NCBI GenBank assembly: GCA_947460595.1
Contig: CANHGS010000003.1
Location: 1 to 64,000, forward strand
Direction of reading: 5' to 3'
From: Bacteroidota bacterium
GTDB taxonomy: Bacteria; Bacteroidota; Bacteroidia; Chitinophagales; Chitinophagaceae
DNA length: 64,000 nt
The notes under the pieces are model-generated. The model saw only the letters and a program-made list of their open reading frames with translations. It was not told the origin of the DNA and did no database searches. This document shows positions 1 through 8,588 of this stretch, in pieces. The position numbers and the translations under genes were made by a program. Position 1 is the stretch's first letter, and each line of letters opens with the position of its first letter.

Positions 1-927
1 CGCAATAACCAACTGGTATTTAGTAAGGTAGAAGTGGCCAATCCTTCTGAATTATATACTTCAGATGCAAATATGAAAAACGCCAAATGTATCAGCCATT
101 TTAACGATGGATGGTTGGCCAATAAATCTTTGAGTTATCCAGAAAAATATAGTTTCAAAAATGAAAAAGGGTTGACTGTGGAATACTGGGTCATGAAACC
201 ATTTGGCTATGAAGCTGGCAAAAAATATCCCGCTATTCTAGATATTCATGGAGGACCAACTGCTATGTGGGGACCCGGCGAATCCAGCATGTGGCATGAG
301 TTTCAGTACTATGCAGCCAAGGGTTATGTGGTTGTTTATGGTAATCCAAGAGGTTCAGGTGGCTATGGTACAGAATTCTTAAAAGCCAACCTCAATGATT
401 GGGGCAAGGGACCTACTTATGACGTATTAACCTATCTAGACAAAGCGGTTGCATTAGGTTTTATTGATAGTTCTAAACTAGCAGTAACAGGTGGTTCTTA
501 TGCCGGTTATTTGGTGGCTTGGATCATTAGTCATGATCAACGATTTAAAGCAGCCTGCGCACAAAGAGGTGTTTATGATTTAGGTACTTTTTTTGGAGAG
601 GGTAACGCCTGGAGATTGGTGCCAAATTATTTTGGCGGTTATCCTTGGGAAGCTGCAGCCAAGCCCAATATTGAAAGAGAATCACCCATTAACTATGTAG
701 CCGATATTCATACACCCTTTATCATTTTTCACGGAGAAAATGATTTGCGCACGGGTGTCATTCAAAGTGAAATGCTCTACAAGAGTCTAAAAGTCATGGG
801 CCGCACGGTAGAGTATGTTCGCCATCCAGGTGGTACCCATGAATTAACCAGGACAGGTAATAATAGACAAAGAATTGACCAGATGCTACGCACCATGGAA
901 TTCTTTGAAAGATTTATTAGTCACTAA
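1..927 (+). CDS. S9-family serine peptidase, C-terminal part (5' end outside window)
   Basis: The frame is open from base 1, so this is the C-terminal part of a longer protein. It carries the alpha/beta-hydrolase catalytic domain of S9 (prolyl oligopeptidase/dipeptidyl peptidase) enzymes, which cleave short peptides, usually in the periplasm of Bacteroidota. The catalytic triad is visible: Ser in GGSYAGY (codon 496-498), Asp in GENDLR (codon 742-744) and His in GGTHE (codon 838-840). DIHGGP near base 240 is the usual oxyanion-side motif. The N-terminal beta-propeller and any signal peptide are missing because the gene begins upstream. It converges on the amidase gene with one base between the stops. 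The family is clear; peptide specificity is not. Confidence 0.9.
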   Translation, partial: RNNQLVFSKVEVANPSELYTSDANMKNAKCISHFNDGWLANKSLSYPEKYSFKNEKGLTVEYWVMKPFGYEAGKKYPAILDIHGGPTAMWGPGESSMWHEFQYYAAKGYVVVYGNPRGSGGYGTEFLKANLNDWGKGPTYDVLTYLDKAVALGFIDSSKLAVTGGSYAGYLVAWIISHDQRFKAACAQRGVYDLGTFFGEGNAWRLVPNYFGGYPWEAAAKPNIERESPINYVADIHTPFIIFHGENDLRTGVIQSEMLYKSLKVMGRTVEYVRHPGGTHELTRTGNNRQRIDQMLRTMEFFERFISH

Positions 928-928
928 T

Positions 929-2098
929 CTAGTGAAGCGTTTTTAGCCAGTCTTGGATTCCAAGTGTCACTTTCTTAGCCACGTCTAAGCGAAACTTGGG
1001 ATCCATGATTTTTTTCTCGTCTTCTGGATTGCTCAGAAAAGCAATCTCTAGCAAAGCATTGGGAAAATCTGTAGGAGCATTTAAGGTAAAATTAAAATTG
1101 CCCACGTTCCCAAACTCCTCCAATTTAAGCGTGAGCATTTGCTTGAGCAAGGCCTGAGACAATGGCCTAAAACCAATATGTTTATAATAAGTACTCACAC
1201 CTTGCACAGCACTATTGGCCGATGAATTCAAGTGCAAACTAATTAGAAAATCAGGGTTCTGTTGTTGCAGAAACAATACGCGGTCTTTCATGTCAAAACT
1301 GGTGTCATTGTTGCGGGTCATCACCACTTTTTTGACACCCAATTTTTTCAAATTCTTTTCTAAGGCTTTTGCAAAGAGTAAGGTAGATTCTTTTTCCACC
1401 ACGTGGTACTTACTACTTTCTGCACCTGCATTATTACCCCCATGACCTGCATCAATGGCAATCACCATTTTCTTCAAATCAGGTAATACGGGTTGTCTTT
1501 TAATTTGCAATACCAAACTCTTTCCCTTATAGCCAATAGAATAGCCCCAGTGCTGTTGGTGTTTGAGCTCAATGGTTACGCGCACTACATCATCTTCAAT
1601 TTGATTATAATAGAGGTTCTTGACTTCTTTGAGTGTTTTGAGCTGGGTAATCCAATTGGTATTGGTTTGCACCCCATAGAGGTCTACCATAATTCTGGCT
1701 GGCTCAATTTCCATCCAGCTTTTATAAGGCAAATTCTCTTCCATTCTAATTTGAACCAGGTCATGTAAAGTATCGCCCTTGGCTAAAAAAGAACCTGTGA
1801 GATAAAAGGGCTTTAGCTTGGTACTAGGGTCTGGTTTTAAATAGGCTTTTTCAATATAAGCACTATGGTATTTTGACAATTGTACGGCATAAAGATCCTT
1901 GGTGCTATCCACTACTTTCAACAACACATTGGTATCAATATAGCCCAACTTAGTGCCTCCCAAACGGTCTTCTCCAAGCCCATACAAAAGAGATGGCAAT
2001 TTACCTGTTGTCTTTGCAAGCCAATAGGTTGAGGGCATTTTTTGTGCCTGTACTAGTCCAATAGAAGTTACCAATAACAGCGTAAGAATTGTTCTCAT
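929..2098 (-). CDS. N-acetylmuramoyl-L-alanine amidase (Amidase_3), exported
   Basis: A zinc amidase that cleaves the bond between N-acetylmuramic acid and L-alanine in peptidoglycan, acting in the periplasm. The ATG start is followed by a clean signal peptide ending VQAQ (residues 1-19). Residues about 20-205 form an AMIN-like N-terminal region of uncertain fold. The Amidase_3 domain covers about 211-386: Zn ligands H219 (AGHGG), E235 (VEKES) and H289 (SLHLN), and catalytic Glu near 351 (LLEIAFLSN). All expected residues are present. A terminator lies just upstream, so it is probably transcribed separately from the neighbouring isomerase gene. Confidence 0.92.
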   Translation of the reverse strand: MRTILTLLLVTSIGLVQAQKMPSTYWLAKTTGKLPSLLYGLGEDRLGGTKLGYIDTNVLLKVVDSTKDLYAVQLSKYHSAYIEKAYLKPDPSTKLKPFYLTGSFLAKGDTLHDLVQIRMEENLPYKSWMEIEPARIMVDLYGVQTNTNWITQLKTLKEVKNLYYNQIEDDVVRVTIELKHQQHWGYSIGYKGKSLVLQIKRQPVLPDLKKMVIAIDAGHGGNNAGAESSKYHVVEKESTLLFAKALEKNLKKLGVKKVVMTRNNDTSFDMKDRVLFLQQQNPDFLISLHLNSSANSAVQGVSTYYKHIGFRPLSQALLKQMLTLKLEEFGNVGNFNFTLNAPTDFPNALLEIAFLSNPEDEKKIMDPKFRLDVAKKVTLGIQDWLKTLH

Positions 2099-2109
2099 GA
2101 CTTGAAGAT

Positions 2110-2136
2110 AAAAAAAAAGGGCATGTTGCCATGCCC
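2110..2136 (-). terminator. Rho-independent terminator of the isomerase-like gene
   Basis: Read on the minus strand: a perfect 7-bp stem (GGGCATG/CATGCCC, 2119-2125 and 2130-2136) with a 4-nt loop, followed by nine T (2110-2118). It lies 44 nt beyond the stop of the isomerase-like gene and 12 nt before the amidase start. Confidence 0.85.
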
Positions 2137-2180
2137 CCTGCTACTTAAACCTGTATATTAAACTAAAGAAAAAGGTTTTA

Positions 2181-3035
2181 TTAATCGCGTTCCGCAGCAA
2201 CAATACCACGGAAATAACCAATGGATTCTGCAATCCCTGGCATAGGATCTCCCATGTCTTTTTCAAATTCTATGCTACATATACCCGTGAATTTAACTTT
2301 ATACAATGCCTGCACTACTGCTGGATAATTGATGACGCCCCTACCCATTTCAACGGCTTTGCCATCTTTGGCAGCTAGGGTAACGTCTTTGATATGTAGA
2401 TCAAACAAACGGTCTTTATAATCTTTGATGGCTTTTTCAGGTGCTGTTCCTGCACGAACCGCATGACCTACGTCTATGCACATACCCATTCTTGGGTCCA
2501 TGTTTTTGATTCTATCATACACGTCTTTGGGCGCTGGATATAATTTGTCTTCCGGACCATGGTTGTGAATGGCCAATTTAATACCGGTAGCTTTTACCTG
2601 GGTTTCAGAATATTCAATGAGGTCATAATTGGGTACCCCTACAATTAAGTCTACCCCTACTTTTTTGGCATATTGAAAAGCTTGGTCAACTGCTTCCTTG
2701 GTTTTCATATAGATCACACCAACAGCGTAAATATTAATCCCAGCAGCTTTGAATTTGCCCAAGACTTCGGCAATTTTTTCATCTGTGCTATTCAATGGCA
2801 GGTGAAATTCTTTTAAGGAAAGATTGGTCACCCCAATTCTTTTCATCATGGCAATGGACTGTTCCACATTGAATTTGACAAATGTGTAACCAGCCACCCC
2901 AATATTTAAAGGTTCTTGGGCAACATTATTAGTTGGAGGTACCGCACCTACAGCGGCTTTCCCAAACAAGGGAATAATGGCCGATCCAGCCAAACCCATT
3001 GCAGTTTTTTGAAGGAAGTTCCTACGAGAAGACAT
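2181..3035 (-). CDS. Tat-exported sugar phosphate isomerase/epimerase-like TIM-barrel protein
   Basis: A xylose-isomerase-like TIM barrel (AP endonuclease 2 family), typical of sugar or polyol isomerases and epimerases. The frame opens at a TTG at 3101, but the ATG at 3035 is preferred because it puts a twin-arginine signal directly at the N terminus: SSRRNFLQK, then a hydrophobic stretch to about residue 28. Barrel motifs include NLSLKEFHLPL, LAIHNHGPED, GMCIDVGHA, LFDLHIKD and SIEFEKDMGD, which supply the His/Asp/Glu metal ligands. Tat export suggests a folded, metal-loaded periplasmic enzyme. Substrate cannot be read from sequence. A terminator follows, so it looks monocistronic. Confidence 0.85.
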   Translation of the reverse strand: MSSRRNFLQKTAMGLAGSAIIPLFGKAAVGAVPPTNNVAQEPLNIGVAGYTFVKFNVEQSIAMMKRIGVTNLSLKEFHLPLNSTDEKIAEVLGKFKAAGINIYAVGVIYMKTKEAVDQAFQYAKKVGVDLIVGVPNYDLIEYSETQVKATGIKLAIHNHGPEDKLYPAPKDVYDRIKNMDPRMGMCIDVGHAVRAGTAPEKAIKDYKDRLFDLHIKDVTLAAKDGKAVEMGRGVINYPAVVQALYKVKFTGICSIEFEKDMGDPMPGIAESIGYFRGIVAAERD

Positions 3036-3176
3036 GGCAATCAATGATTTAATCGTGAAAAATAGATTTAGGAAAAGTGTTTCCGTACTGTGAATTTGCA
3101 ACTTTTATCTAGTAAGCTTTAAGATTATCCTTACTAATTTTACGAAACCGATATAGTTTTCATGACCCTAAAATGT

Positions 3177-3209
3177 AAAGGCCTTAGTACTTGTGATACT
3201 AAGGCCTTT
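3177..3209 (-). terminator. Hairpin terminator after the acyl-CoA dehydrogenase gene
   Basis: A perfect 13-bp inverted repeat (AAAGGCCTTAGTA, 3177-3189, with its complement at 3197-3209) around a 7-nt loop. It lies 75 nt past the stop of the dehydrogenase gene. The T-run after the stem is short on either strand, so strength is uncertain, but no other feature explains it. Confidence 0.65.
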
Positions 3210-3283
3210 TACTGAGCAAGCAATCGTAAGATTATCTAAAGGTTAAATTTAGAGAAATATTTCAATTTCTCCCAAATTTTCTT

Positions 3284-5071
3284 TTAGAACTTGTAACCCC
3301 CGTCAGCAATCATTTTATCAGCAATTCTTCGTCTTGCATCCTTACTATTAAATGGTTCTACTTTGGTAAATCGTTTTAGTCCAATATGCATCATTCTAAG
3401 TTCATCGCCATCGGCAAAGCTATTGAGGGCGTCTTTTCCTGCTTTATTAATCCGGTCAGCAGCGTCATAGAGGTAAACATGCATCATATCGGCCTGAATA
3501 TTGGCGGCTTGCTCACCCTTGGTTTGGGTCAGTTTCATCACGCGTAATAAAGCAGATTCGGCATGGAATACTTCAATACTCATATCGGCAATATTCATCA
3601 GAATCTCTTGTTCTTTGTCAAGACTCATCATTAGTTTTTGAACGGCAGCACCTGCCACCATCAAAATGGCTTTCTTAAAGTTGGCAATATACTTTCGCTC
3701 TTTTGCAAAAGGAGCATCGTCATCGCTATTGAAATCAGGGATGCTCATTAATTCTTTTTGAACCGCCATGGCTGGTCCCATTAAATCTAACTTACCCTTC
3801 ATAGCGCGCTTCAGCACCATGTCAACGGTCAAGAGACGGTTGATTTCATTAGTGCCTTCGTAGATTCGGTTGATTCTGCTGTCGCGATAGGCTCTGGATA
3901 TAGCATACTCATCGCTAAAGCCATTACCGCCGTGCACTTGAACTCCTTCATCCACTACATAATCCAAAGTCTCACTACCAAATACTTTGAGTATGGCACA
4001 CTCAATAGCAAATTCTTCTGCAGCACCCAATAAAGATTCAGCAAAGGATTTACCACTGGCTTCTGCTTCGTGCTCATTATCATCAATCCATTTTGAGGTA
4101 CGATACAAGGCAGACTCACAAACCCATAAACGGGTAGCCATTTCAGCTAACTTGTATTTGATGGCACCAAATCTAGAAATAGAGATCTTGAATTGCTCAC
4201 GCGCAATAGCGTATGCTACCGTAGTGTTCAATGCATGTTTTGCTCCACCAAGTGTTGCTGCACATAATTTTAAACGACCAATATTTAAGATGTTGAAAGC
4301 AATGATATGACCCTTGCCAATTTCACCCAATACATTCTCTACAGGTACTTTACAATCTTGGAAATACAATTGCACCGTAGAAGAACCCTTGATACCCATT
4401 TTGTGTTCTTCTGGTCCTTGTGTAAAGCCTTCCATACCACGCTCTACAATGAATCCGGTAAATTTGTCTCCGTCAATTTTTGCAAAAACGGTATACACGT
4501 CTGCAAAACCACCATTGGTGATCCAGCATTTCTGACCATTTAGTATATAGTGTTTCCCATCATCGCTCAACTTGGCGGTACTCTTGGCACCTAGGGCATC
4601 TGAGCCACTATTGGGTTCCGTTAAACCATAAGCTCCCTTCCACTCACCACTGGCTAATTTTGGAATGTATTTTTCTTTCTGCGCATCGGTTCCAAAATAC
4701 AAAATGGGCAAAGAACCAATACCGGTATGTGCAGCAATAGCTACAGAAAATGAATAGCCACCACCAAGTCCTTCATTGACAATGGTAGAAGTAATAAAGT
4801 CTTTTCCCAATCCACCATATTGCTCTGGGAAAGAGGTAGACAGCAATCCTTGCTCACCAGCTTTTTGCACCAAAAAAGGCATCAGCCCTGGCTCCAATTT
4901 TTCAATCCTATCAATGATGGGAATGATTTCTGTGGTCAGGAATTGTTGGCACATGTCCATGACCATTTGCTGCTCTTCATTAAAGTCTTCCGGGATAAAA
5001 GTATCCATTGGATTACTTTCTTTGATAATCCATTCGCCGCCTTTTAAGGCTGTTTTGTTGTTGGTTTCCAT
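3284..5071 (-). CDS. Acyl-CoA dehydrogenase, long form (595 aa)
   Basis: A flavoprotein that introduces the C2-C3 double bond into acyl-CoA in beta-oxidation. Motifs in order: YGLTEPNSGSDA (about 148-159, FAD/substrate), CWITNGG (182-188), MGIKGSST (225-232), VHGGNGF (379-385) and the catalytic-base motif RIYEGTNEINR with E405. About 165 residues follow the usual ACAD core, the extended form resembling mitochondrial VLCAD and ACAD9, common in Bacteroidota. It follows the MarR gene by 34 nt on the same strand, so the two are probably one operon under MarR control. Chain-length preference is not readable. Confidence 0.93.
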   Translation of the reverse strand: METNNKTALKGGEWIIKESNPMDTFIPEDFNEEQQMVMDMCQQFLTTEIIPIIDRIEKLEPGLMPFLVQKAGEQGLLSTSFPEQYGGLGKDFITSTIVNEGLGGGYSFSVAIAAHTGIGSLPILYFGTDAQKEKYIPKLASGEWKGAYGLTEPNSGSDALGAKSTAKLSDDGKHYILNGQKCWITNGGFADVYTVFAKIDGDKFTGFIVERGMEGFTQGPEEHKMGIKGSSTVQLYFQDCKVPVENVLGEIGKGHIIAFNILNIGRLKLCAATLGGAKHALNTTVAYAIAREQFKISISRFGAIKYKLAEMATRLWVCESALYRTSKWIDDNEHEAEASGKSFAESLLGAAEEFAIECAILKVFGSETLDYVVDEGVQVHGGNGFSDEYAISRAYRDSRINRIYEGTNEINRLLTVDMVLKRAMKGKLDLMGPAMAVQKELMSIPDFNSDDDAPFAKERKYIANFKKAILMVAGAAVQKLMMSLDKEQEILMNIADMSIEVFHAESALLRVMKLTQTKGEQAANIQADMMHVYLYDAADRINKAGKDALNSFADGDELRMMHIGLKRFTKVEPFNSKDARRRIADKMIADGGYKF

Positions 5072-5105
5072 GGAAGAAAATTGTTTGTTTTTGTTATGCC
5101 AATTA

Positions 5106-5546
5106 TTATGTTAAGTTGTCGTAGACTCTTTGAAAAACATCTTTTACAATATCAATATCTTCTTTCTTCACCCCTATCAAGGCTTCACTCATGGTTTGAT
5201 TGGCTAAATCAATAGTGAGCTGTTGTAAGTTCTTTGCTGGATCTGTTAAGCAAACCAGGTTAATACGTCTGTCTGTTTTAGAAGGCATTCTTTTAACCAA
5301 GGATTGCTTTTCTAAATTGTCAATCAAGCGGGTAATACTGGGTTTGTCTCTAAAAGTTCTATTGCATAATTCTTGTTGGCTCAAACAATCTTCCTTCCAC
5401 AAATGGTACAAGACACTCCATTGCTCAATGGTAATTTCTAAACCTGCTTGTCTAAAATTTTTTTGCAGTCTTCTGGCAACAGCTGTAGAAGCCATACCAT
5501 TGATGACGCTGTATAATTCTCCTCTTCTGAAATGGTTGTTTGGCAT
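5106..5546 (-). CDS. MarR-family transcriptional regulator
   Basis: A 146-residue winged-helix repressor-type protein that normally binds DNA as a dimer and releases it on binding a small ligand. Helix-turn-helix region about 30-100: TIEQWSVLYHLW, LSQQELCNRT, SITRLIDNLEKQSLV, then the wing SKTDRRINLVCLT. It lies 34 nt upstream of the acyl-CoA dehydrogenase and is probably cotranscribed with it. The inferred role is control of fatty-acid breakdown in response to an acyl-CoA or fatty acid. A palindrome four bases upstream of its ATG is a candidate autoregulatory site. Confidence 0.9.
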   Translation of the reverse strand: MPNNHFRRGELYSVINGMASTAVARRLQKNFRQAGLEITIEQWSVLYHLWKEDCLSQQELCNRTFRDKPSITRLIDNLEKQSLVKRMPSKTDRRINLVCLTDPAKNLQQLTIDLANQTMSEALIGVKKEDIDIVKDVFQRVYDNLT

Positions 5547-5550
5547 ATAG

Positions 5551-5566
5551 TTAGTTATGCAACTAA
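5551..5566. promoter_or_regulatory. Candidate MarR operator palindrome
   Basis: TTAGTTATGCAACTAA is a 6+6 inverted repeat around ATGC, four bases upstream of the MarR start codon. Upstream on the minus strand is a weak -7-like TACTTTG (about 5571-5577). The size and place suit a MarR dimer site; binding is inferred. Confidence 0.4.
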
Positions 5567-5649
5567 ATCAAAGTACGTGAGTTTCCCTAAGAATACCAAG
5601 TATTTTACTGTTAATTTTCTTTACAATTTAAAATTAAGGGGCTCCCAGA

Positions 5650-6837
5650 ATGGGCGGGGTGAACCGTTTTGCAGAAATAGCCGTTTCTTTGTTCATGCTC
5701 AATACGGTATTTTATATTACGGTTGGTTTAATCAATGCTTACGCCTTGTTAATCCTGTTATATAGACGCTGGTTTCTATTGCTAGAACTCTTTGAACCCA
5801 ATAAAGCATTAAAAGCCCAAACCTTTTTTAGCATTGTTATTCCTGCAAGAGATGAACAAGCAAATATTGGCGCCTGTTTGGCCACTATTCTGGCCAATAA
5901 TTATCCTAGTCATTTGTATGAAATCATTGTCATCAATGATCATTCAACAGATCAAACTGCTGCAATAGTTGAAAAATGGCAGCAAGATTATCCGCAATTA
6001 AAACTGATGCATCTGGCAGACCATATTGAACCCGGTTTAAATGCCTATAAGAAAAAGGCCATTGAACTAGCCATTGCCAAAACAAAGGGAGATTGGATTG
6101 TCTCTACCGATGCAGATTGTGTTGTTTCAACAACATGGCTGTCCTTATTAGATGCCTATATTCAGAAAACAGGGTTGGTATTTGTTGCAGCACCTGTAAA
6201 GTTTACCAATATGGGAAGTTTTGTCTCCTTATTTCAAGTACTAGACTTTATGAGTTTGCAAGGCATTACTGCAGCAGCCGTAGGCGCAGGAGCACATTCC
6301 ATGTGTAATGGGGCCAACCTAGCTTATGAGAAAAAAGCATTTTACGCAGTTGGGCAGTTTGCGGGCATTGACCAAATTGCCTCCGGCGATGATATGTTGC
6401 TCATGCAAAAAATTAAGCAGGCCTTTCCAGGAAAACTGGGATTTCTATTTCATCAAGGCGCCATTGTTAGCACCCTTCCTATGCCCAATTGGAAACAGTT
6501 TATCAATCAACGAATTCGCTGGGCCAGCAAGGCAACCCATTACCAAGACAAGCGTATTTTCTGGGTATTACTCTTAGTGTACCTAGTAAACCTGAGTCTC
6601 TTACTATTGTTTATACTGGGATTTTTTAAAGGAGAACTTAGTCAATTCTTTAATTTACTTATTTTCAAAACCGGGGTAGAATTATTCTTCCTCTATCCTG
6701 TGAGTAGGTTCTTTGGCCAAACGGCACAACTCATTTATTTTCCCATCATGCAGCCCATACATATTTGTTACACGGTGATTGCGGGTTGGTTAGGAAAATT
6801 TGGCAACTACCAATGGAAGGGAAGAAATACTAAATAA
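5650..6837 (+). CDS. Membrane-bound GT2 glycosyltransferase (processive-synthase-like)
   Basis: A 395-residue glycosyltransferase of family 2 with one N-terminal membrane helix (about 15-40) and three near the C terminus (about 300-390). Motifs: FSIVIPARDEQANI (nucleotide-sugar fold), INDHST, STDADCVV (DxD, metal and UDP-sugar) and NQRIRWASK (QxxRW-like acceptor motif, with an R before RW). The arrangement resembles poly-beta-1,6-GlcNAc synthase and related lipid or polysaccharide transferases. It is divergent from the MarR gene and monocistronic. Product unknown. A start 15 codons in, at MLNTVFY, is also possible. Confidence 0.85.
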   Translation: MGGVNRFAEIAVSLFMLNTVFYITVGLINAYALLILLYRRWFLLLELFEPNKALKAQTFFSIVIPARDEQANIGACLATILANNYPSHLYEIIVINDHSTDQTAAIVEKWQQDYPQLKLMHLADHIEPGLNAYKKKAIELAIAKTKGDWIVSTDADCVVSTTWLSLLDAYIQKTGLVFVAAPVKFTNMGSFVSLFQVLDFMSLQGITAAAVGAGAHSMCNGANLAYEKKAFYAVGQFAGIDQIASGDDMLLMQKIKQAFPGKLGFLFHQGAIVSTLPMPNWKQFINQRIRWASKATHYQDKRIFWVLLLVYLVNLSLLLLFILGFFKGELSQFFNLLIFKTGVELFFLYPVSRFFGQTAQLIYFPIMQPIHICYTVIAGWLGKFGNYQWKGRNTK

Positions 6838-6870
6838 AAACTGCACAGTTCATTGGGGGTAAACTGGTAG

Positions 6871-6963
6871 CTAATGGGCCTGTTTGTTTTCAGGCCACCA
6901 AGCGTACACCATCAAACCAATCATTGCAATAAGCACAAACGGAAAAAGCAAAAAAGATTTCAT
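6871..6963 (-). CDS. Small membrane peptide, 30 aa
   Basis: A complete ATG-to-TAG frame of 30 codons, below the usual calling limit. It begins MKSFLLFPF, has one hydrophobic segment at about residues 4-23, and ends in a short polar tail (WWPENKQAH). This N-in single-span layout suits bacterial small membrane proteins. It lies alone in a 305-base stretch (6838-7142) in which nothing else was seen. The internal GGCCTG/CAGGCC repeat (6877-6896) has no T-run and is not a terminator. Function unknown; conservation in relatives would decide whether it is real. Confidence 0.45.
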   Translation of the reverse strand: MKSFLLFPFVLIAMIGLMVYAWWPENKQAH

Positions 6964-7142
6964 AGTGATTTGATTTGGTTTACAATACTGGGACACTGGC
7001 ATTAAAGAAAGGTTTAATGGATATCTATTAAAGCTTGCTTAAAAAGATAGATACCATTACAAATTGGAACGTTGCCCAGCTAATTGTCAAATCGGTGAAA
7101 TCAGATTTTAGGGGGGTGAGTAAGAAATGTTGCAAAAGGAAC

Positions 7143-8588
7143 TTAGGCTATTAAGGACTGTTCCACTTTTGATTTATTGTCTAATAACAACAGTAATCCC
7201 AAACAGAGCCAAAAAAGACTACCCAATTTATCGGTTTCAATCATATCACTCATAAAATTGATAACCCCCAACATGGAAAGAACCAATGCAATACATAGGG
7301 CCACCTTGCTAAAAAATTGGTTTTGAAATTGGTGATAGAGAGACTGGGCTTTGAGTAGCATACCAAAATACAAGGCACAGAAAAGAACTAATCCTGGAAT
7401 GCCTTGTTCACACAAAGTGAGCAAGAAATAATTGTGTACGGTGCTATGTTCTGGATTATCACTTACCCAAGTTTGAAACCTATTTACGGTATAAGTTTTG
7501 TATTGACTATAAAAACTATTGGGGCCAAAACCGGTGATGGGTCTTTCAACAAACATATTAAAACCAGCCACCCACCTATAAAATCGCTCAGCGTTAGAAA
7601 CATCTTTTAAAGCAACTGTTGCTGCTAGATGTTCCTTAATATTGGTATGAAAAATGGTTCTGTCATGATCAGGCGCAAAACGCATATAGTTGTAATCAGT
7701 AGCTAGCCAGAGGGTAATAGACAGCAGCATTGCCACGGCTCCAATCAGCAATTGCTTCAACCATCTTTGTTGAATCACATAATACATGCCTACTCCTACC
7801 AATAAAGCCAACCATGCTCCCCTGGAATAGGCAAATACCAATGCAATTAATCCAACAATCATTCCACGCTTGATCCAAAATTTTTTTGAATTTTCTGCTG
7901 GCGTTAATTGATACATGATCCAAGCCACTGGTAGTAAACAAACCAGCATGGCTGAGTAAGTCACGTGATTTCTAAAAAAAGGAGTAATGGTTTTTTTTAC
8001 AAGTTCAAATGAAAACCCGTAAAAGCTATGCCGGATCAGCGTTTGAAGCGCTAATAAAAACATGGGAACCAACAAATAGAAAGCCATTTTACTAATCCGC
8101 GCTTGGCTATCTAATAAAATCTGTGGGAGAATTACAAAGGGAACGATGTACCAAACTCTGGCTAAAAAAAACTTATATCCCAACATTGGATTGGTGCCGT
8201 AGGATGCACTCAGAAAGCTCCATGCCATCATCAAGACTACCACAAAAAAAAGTGGGGAGCTTTTTACATATTTGGGAAAAGAAGTTGGCTGATGTAAGAA
8301 TTTCAGCACCGCCAATCCTGTAAGCAGCAACATGATAGGCTCATCCGGAAAGTCTAATCCAAGGGAAGAAGTTATTTGTAATTCAGTGGACAATGGAATC
8401 AACAATATCAGTAACCAAAACAGTTGTTCCGTTTTGTTAACACAATAATCAAAAGCAAATGGAAACAATAACCAAGCAAATGGTATCAACAAAATAGCCG
8501 GCTCTTTGAGCACAATGGCTAAAACCAGAGAAAGCATAAAAACAATGCTGGCTATGAGTTTGGACTGATATGAAAACAGCTTTGGCAT
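7143..8588 (-). CDS. O-antigen ligase / polymerase-like membrane protein (Wzy_C)
   Basis: A 481-residue polytopic inner-membrane protein with about eleven hydrophobic helices. Before the last helices is a periplasmic loop with the Wzy_C/WaaL signature: RWVAGFNMF, PITGFGPNSF and then TVHNYFLLTLCEQG, where the His aligns with the conserved ligase residue. Such proteins ligate or polymerise undecaprenyl-linked glycans. Its start overlaps the stop of the Wzz-like gene by one base (TAATG), so translation is coupled. The pair sits far from the main glycan locus and is less AT-rich. Whether it is ligase or polymerase cannot be settled from sequence. Confidence 0.82.
   Translation of the reverse strand: MPKLFSYQSKLIASIVFMLSLVLAIVLKEPAILLIPFAWLLFPFAFDYCVNKTEQLFWLLILLIPLSTELQITSSLGLDFPDEPIMLLLTGLAVLKFLHQPTSFPKYVKSSPLFFVVVLMMAWSFLSASYGTNPMLGYKFFLARVWYIVPFVILPQILLDSQARISKMAFYLLVPMFLLALQTLIRHSFYGFSFELVKKTITPFFRNHVTYSAMLVCLLPVAWIMYQLTPAENSKKFWIKRGMIVGLIALVFAYSRGAWLALLVGVGMYYVIQQRWLKQLLIGAVAMLLSITLWLATDYNYMRFAPDHDRTIFHTNIKEHLAATVALKDVSNAERFYRWVAGFNMFVERPITGFGPNSFYSQYKTYTVNRFQTWVSDNPEHSTVHNYFLLTLCEQGIPGLVLFCALYFGMLLKAQSLYHQFQNQFFSKVALCIALVLSMLGVINFMSDMIETDKLGSLFWLCLGLLLLLDNKSKVEQSLIA

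Noticed and set aside
2110-2118. Run of nine A as a phase-variation tract
   Set aside because: It is the T-tract of a terminator and lies outside any coding frame.
3036-3101. TTG at 3101 as the start of the Tat-exported isomerase-like protein
   Set aside because: It would add 22 residues before the twin-arginine signal, with a second hydrophobic stretch. The ATG at 3035 fits better.
3987-4543. Plus-strand open frames opposite the acyl-CoA dehydrogenase
   Set aside because: They are antisense to a gene with all family motifs, resemble nothing and lack start signals.
6877-6896. GGCCTG/CAGGCC hairpin as a terminator
   Set aside because: No T-run follows on either strand and it lies inside the small reading frame.
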